From Bacteroidota bacterium (GTDB taxonomy: Bacteria > Bacteroidota > Bacteroidia > Flavobacteriales_F > PHOS-HE28): DNA of 15,936 nucleotides. A program made the position numbers and the translations under genes. Positions 13,427-15,936 of this stretch are shown here, in pieces. The stretch's first letter is position 1. Every line of letters starts with the position of its first letter. The stretch lies in assembly GCA_963169595.1 (NCBI GenBank), contig CAUJFM010000066.1:1-15936 (forward strand), read 5' to 3'. The notes beneath the pieces were generated by a model, which was given only the letters and a program-made list of their open reading frames with translations, did no database searches and was not told the origin of the DNA.

Positions 13427-15333
13427 GGCCGGGAGGGTCTGAGGGTGAGGTCACCGCGCAACAGACGGCCATTGAACTGCTGGATCGCGGCCTTGAGGCG
13501 ACGTTCCATGTCCGCAGCCTCGAGGTTGTCGATCTGGCCATTGGCACCCAAGGGCGTGATGTCAAGGACATCCTCTCCGTTGAACCGCAATTGCTGGTGC
13601 TCGCTGGTGATGCTGTACAGTCCGTTGTTGGACCAGATGGCATAGGGCGGCACCGAGCGGTCCAGCGCATCGTGGCCGAAGGCGAAGAAGGGCTTGCGGT
13701 GGCCGATGAGGCGCAACACGGTGGGCAGGATGTCGATGTGCTGCACGATGCGGTCATCCTTGCCGGGAGGCAGGAAGCCCGGCGCCACAAAGGCGAGCGG
13801 CACCCAGTAGTCGATGGGCTTGTTGCCCTGCTGGCCGCTGCGCTCCAGGTCGGCAGTATGGTCGGCGGTGATCACGAAGAGCGTGTTGGCGAACCAGGGC
13901 ATGGTGCGTGCGGTGGCGAAGAACTGCCGCAGCGCGTCATCCGTGTAGCGCAGGGTGGGGTGGATGGCCTGTGTGCCCCCCCCGAAGCGCGCCGCCTCCG
14001 CGGGCGGGAGGTGGTAGGGATGGTGACTGCTCAGGGTGAAGACCGTGCTGAGGAAGGGCTGCTCCTCCCGGCCCAATTCCTGGGCATAGAACTGAAGGAA
14101 CGGCCGGTCCCGCACGCCCCAGTGGCCATCGAAATCCGCTTCGCCATTGGCGTACTCGTTCATGCCCACGTACCGCTCGAACCCGGCGCTTCGGGCAAAG
14201 CCATCGAAGCCCATGGTCCCGTTGCGGCCTCCGTGGTAGAAGCTGGTGCGGTAGCCCTCACCGCCCAGAATGCCGGCCAGGGAGCTGAAGGGCAGCGAGG
14301 CGTAGGAGGAGGTGATGAATGCCTCGTCCATCCACTGCGGCATGCCGGCCAGGATCGCTGGGATGCCATCGATGCTCCGGCGGCCATTGGCGTACGCGTT
14401 GGTGAAGTACAGCCCCTGGCCCATCAGCGAATCGAGGAAGGGCATGTAGCCTTCGCCACCGGCCAGCCTGCCGCTGTACAATGCCGAGAAGCTCTCGAGC
14501 ACGATCACCACCACGTTGGGGCGCTCCGGGCGGAACAAGGCGGGGCGGATGCTGTCCCGGGTCAGGGTGTCGACCGGTGCGGGGGGAGCAGGGGAGAACT
14601 GATGCACCACCGGCCACAACGCATCGGCCTCGTCCTGGGTCATGTACTGTCGTTCCACCAAGGTGGGCTTGCCCAAGGTCATCAGGATGGTGAAGGGCGT
14701 GTTGAGCACCACGGGCATGTAGCTGCCGCCCCCATAGCGCGCGGCATCCAAGGGCTGAAGGGGGATGAGCTGGGTGCCGCCGCGGGAGGCCAGGGCGAGC
14801 AGGGCGATGGCCACCACGCGCCAGATGATCCGCCAGGACCAGGATAGCCGTTCAGCGGCATGCAGGCGCCCGATGCGCGGGTAGGTCCAGGCCAGCAGAC
14901 CGAGGCCCGCCGCGTAGATGAGGGCGATGTGCCAGTAGTCCCGCAGGAAGACGGGCAACAGGTTGGCGGTATCGCCCCCGGCGGTAAGGATCTGCAGGAA
15001 ATCGGCCGTGGAGCGCTTCAGGCTGAAGGCGTAGTAGCCCAGGTCCACGCAGTTGAAGAACAGGGCGACCGCGTTCACCAGCATGAAAACGATGAACTGC
15101 ACCCGGGCGAATGCCGGACCGGGCCGCGGGGAGATCAGCACCAGCACCACCCAGGGCAGGTGGGTCCAGGCGATGGCCGAGGCATCGAAGCGCAGTCCTC
15201 CGCTGAAGACCCCCGAGGGCGGGTCGGGGAAGAGGTCGCGGTTGTGCAGCCAGAACAAGAGGCGCAGTGCGCTGTAGACCAGGCCCACCATCCCCAGACG
15301 GAGCACGAGCACGGTGAGCGGACCGCGGAACAT
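13423..15333 (-). CDS. LtaS-like membrane phosphoglycerol transferase (sulfatase fold)
   Basis: The product is 636 residues. Five hydrophobic segments are visible in the first 190 residues (about 6-30, 55-70, 78-98, 128-150 and 166-183), followed by an alkaline-phosphatase/sulfatase-fold catalytic domain (about 270-560) expected outside the inner membrane. Motifs: NVVVIVLESF (metal-binding Glu280), ANGRRSIDGIPA with the probable nucleophile Ser320 in place of the threonine of LtaS, SFYHGGRNGTMGF (364-375), LSSHHPYHLP (His437/438) and FVITADHT (Asp491, His492). Relatives (LtaS, OpgB) move phosphoglycerol from phosphatidylglycerol to polymers and release diacylglycerol; some relatives instead transfer phosphoethanolamine. 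Bacteroidota do not make classical lipoteichoic acid, so the acceptor is unknown. The frame is open to 15582, but the ATG at 15333 opens the first membrane helix; Met at 15405 is possible. It is translationally coupled to the lipid kinase gene. Confidence 0.88.
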   Translation of the reverse strand: MFRGPLTVLVLRLGMVGLVYSALRLLFWLHNRDLFPDPPSGVFSGGLRFDASAIAWTHLPWVVLVLISPRPGPAFARVQFIVFMLVNAVALFFNCVDLGYYAFSLKRSTADFLQILTAGGDTANLLPVFLRDYWHIALIYAAGLGLLAWTYPRIGRLHAAERLSWSWRIIWRVVAIALLALASRGGTQLIPLQPLDAARYGGGSYMPVVLNTPFTILMTLGKPTLVERQYMTQDEADALWPVVHQFSPAPPAPVDTLTRDSIRPALFRPERPNVVVIVLESFSALYSGRLAGGEGYMPFLDSLMGQGLYFTNAYANGRRSIDGIPAILAGMPQWMDEAFITSSYASLPFSSLAGILGGEGYRTSFYHGGRNGTMGFDGFARSAGFERYVGMNEYANGEADFDGHWGVRDRPFLQFYAQELGREEQPFLSTVFTLSSHHPYHLPPAEAARFGGGTQAIHPTLRYTDDALRQFFATARTMPWFANTLFVITADHTADLERSGQQGNKPIDYWVPLAFVAPGFLPPGKDDRIVQHIDILPTVLRLIGHRKPFFAFGHDALDRSVPPYAIWSNNGLYSITSEHQQLRFNGEDVLDITPLGANGQIDNLEAADMERRLKAAIQQFNGRLLRGDLTLRPSRP

Positions 15334-15369
15334 GGCCGCGAATTTCGGCAGGGGCGGTCCACGATGGGC

Positions 15370-15394
15370 CCGTTCGTGAAATGTTTGTGAACGG
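15370..15394. repeat. Inverted repeat CCGTTC-N13-GAACGG
   Basis: CCGTTC (15370-15375) and GAACGG (15389-15394) are perfect 6-bp inverted arms around a 13-nt AT-richer centre, which also holds two similar octamers in direct order (TTCGTGAA, TTTGTGAA). The repeat lies 36 nt upstream of the chosen LtaS-like start. The spacing is compatible with a dimeric regulator site; it would be coding if the LtaS-like gene really started at 15405. Confidence 0.4.
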
Positions 15395-15480
15395 TGGATG
15401 AACATCGGCGCCCCCGGACCGGACCCACCACCAACATCGCCCTGCGGAGAACCTGTCCGACACCGGCCGCCCGCCGCCGA

Positions 15481-15488
15481 TACCTTTG
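15481..15488 (+). promoter_or_regulatory. -7 promoter box (TACCTTTG) of the E1 gene
   Basis: TACCTTTG matches the Bacteroidota -7 consensus TAnnTTTG exactly and lies 17 nt before the ATG at 15506. A TTTG -33 box is not present at the expected spacing; that position instead holds TGTCcGACA (15454-15462), a short palindrome. The leader would be about 10-12 nt. Confidence 0.6.
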
Positions 15489-15505
15489 TCCCGCAATTCC
15501 CACCC

Positions 15506-15936
15506 ATGTCCGTTCTGACCACCGAGGACCGCCAGGTCCGTTTCGAGCGCGGTAGCCACTCCGAAGCCTTCCTGCTGAGCACCTACGAGAAGCTCGTGTA
15601 CCCCCGCATCATCGAGGAGAAGATGCTCAGCCTGCTGCGGCAGGGCAAGATCAGCAAGTGGTTCAGCGGCATCGGCCAGGAGGCCATCAGCGTGGGCGCC
15701 GCCATGGCCCTGCACGAGGAGGAGTACATCCTGCCCATGCACCGCAACCTGGGCGTGTTCACCACGCGCGGCATGCCCTTTGCCAAGCTCTTCGCGCAGT
15801 GGCAGGGCAAGGCCACCGGCTACAGCAAGGGCCGCGAGCGCAGCTTCCACTTCGGCAGCCAGGAGCACCGGGTGGTGGGCATGATCAGCCACCTGGGCCC
15901 GCAGATGGGCATCGCCGATGGCATCGCGCTGGCCCA
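15506..15936 (+). CDS. 2-oxoacid dehydrogenase E1 component, 3'-truncated
   Basis: The frame is open from the ATG at 15506 to the window edge (143 complete codons), so the stop is not seen. The product matches the N-terminal part of thiamine-diphosphate-dependent E1 alpha chains of branched-chain or pyruvate-type 2-oxoacid dehydrogenases, which decarboxylate the 2-oxoacid and pass the acyl group to lipoyl-E2 in the cytoplasm. Recognisable segments are LVYPRIIEEKMLSLLRQG (30-47), KWFSGIGQEAISVG (51-64), ILPMHRNLG (75-83), QWQGKATG (98-105), RSFHFGSQE (112-120) and MISHLGPQMG (126-135). The TPP-binding GDG motif would follow beyond the edge. In Bacteroidota this sequence type usually belongs to a fused alpha/beta E1 of about 650-700 residues, but the fusion cannot be confirmed here. 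The start is supported by the exact -7 box 17 nt upstream. Confidence 0.9.
   Translation, partial: MSVLTTEDRQVRFERGSHSEAFLLSTYEKLVYPRIIEEKMLSLLRQGKISKWFSGIGQEAISVGAAMALHEEEYILPMHRNLGVFTTRGMPFAKLFAQWQGKATGYSKGRERSFHFGSQEHRVVGMISHLGPQMGIADGIALA

Larger units (their letters stand above)
15334..15505. other. Divergent intergenic region
   Basis: These 172 bases separate the minus-strand LtaS-like gene from the plus-strand E1 gene and are the longest gap in the window. The region contains an inverted repeat near the LtaS-like start and an exact plus-strand -7 box near the E1 start, both listed separately. No CAAAnnTA (a minus-strand -7 box) was found, so the LtaS-like promoter is not recognised. 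No terminator or small gene could be supported. Confidence 0.7.

Noticed and set aside
13591..14847. Plus-strand open frame (418 codons) antisense to the LtaS-like gene
   Set aside because: It is a shadow of GC-rich coding sequence; the opposite strand carries all sulfatase-fold motifs.
15454..15462. TGTCcGACA palindrome at the -33 position of the E1 promoter
   Set aside because: Arms of only four bases are expected often by chance; noted as context but not called as an operator.
15334..15582. N-terminal extension of the LtaS-like gene to 15582
   Set aside because: The extra residues are hydrophilic and unlike the family, overlap the E1 coding sequence and its promoter, and precede the natural first membrane helix.
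15583..15892. Minus-strand open frames over the E1 gene start
   Set aside because: The plus strand reads an unmistakable E1 alpha N-terminus to the window edge; the minus-strand frames are its complement.
1..15936. CRISPR arrays, tRNA or rRNA genes, insertion sequences, toxin-antitoxin or phage modules
   Set aside because: No regularly spaced repeats, cloverleaf candidates, terminal inverted repeats with a transposase, or phage-type genes were seen by eye on either strand. The content is mostly chromosomal metabolism and envelope genes.

Overview
The window is 15.9 kb of GC-rich, densely coding DNA from a bacterium that is most probably a member of the Bacteroidota, close to a high-GC Flavobacteriales lineage. 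The evidence is: two secreted proteins end in type IX secretion (T9SS, type A) C-terminal sorting domains; upstream regions carry the Bacteroidota -7 box TAnnTTTG instead of a classical -10 box; start codons lack clear Shine-Dalgarno sequences; and several proteins (fused two-domain FtcD, fused-type E1 dehydrogenase, STAS/RNase Z neighbourhood) look like their Bacteroidota relatives. No rRNA, tRNA, CRISPR array, insertion sequence or phage gene was found, and no gene-free stretch exceeds 300 bases; the longest gap is 172 bases.

Layout. Positions 1-4640 are read on the plus strand: the 3' part of pyrB (aspartate carbamoyltransferase), a promoter, a STAS anti-sigma-antagonist-like gene followed 4 nt later by a small T9SS cargo protein, a strong hairpin, rnz (ribonuclease Z), a well-formed promoter with a palindromic leader, a NarL/LuxR-type response regulator, and a BadF/N-acetylglucosamine-kinase-family gene. 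The latter overlaps tail-to-tail with the first gene of the minus-strand block.

Positions 4552-15333 are all minus strand. In transcription order these are an LtaS-like membrane sulfatase-fold phosphoglycerol transferase, a diacylglycerol-kinase-family lipid kinase (ATGA overlap with the previous gene), a secreted SGNH/GDSL esterase with a T9SS tail, hutI (imidazolonepropionase), a CPBP/Rce1-type membrane protease overlapping hutI by 41 nt, ftcD (bifunctional formimidotransferase-cyclodeaminase), and a large polytopic membrane protein ending in a patatin-like phospholipase domain. Positions 15506-15936 hold the start of a divergent plus-strand gene for a 2-oxoacid dehydrogenase E1 component, cut by the window edge.

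How the genes may work together. HutI and FtcD catalyse consecutive steps of histidine breakdown (imidazolonepropionate to formiminoglutamate, then transfer of the formimino group to tetrahydrofolate), and the CPBP protease is wedged between them. The LtaS-like enzyme and the lipid kinase could form a cycle in which diacylglycerol released from phosphatidylglycerol is phosphorylated back to phosphatidic acid. With the esterase and the membrane patatin this gives the minus-strand block a lipid and envelope flavour. That functional link is inference from gene order and family knowledge. Most of the window is ordinary core metabolism; the best candidates for something new are the LtaS-like/lipid-kinase pair, the membrane-patatin fusion and the palindromic response-regulator leader.
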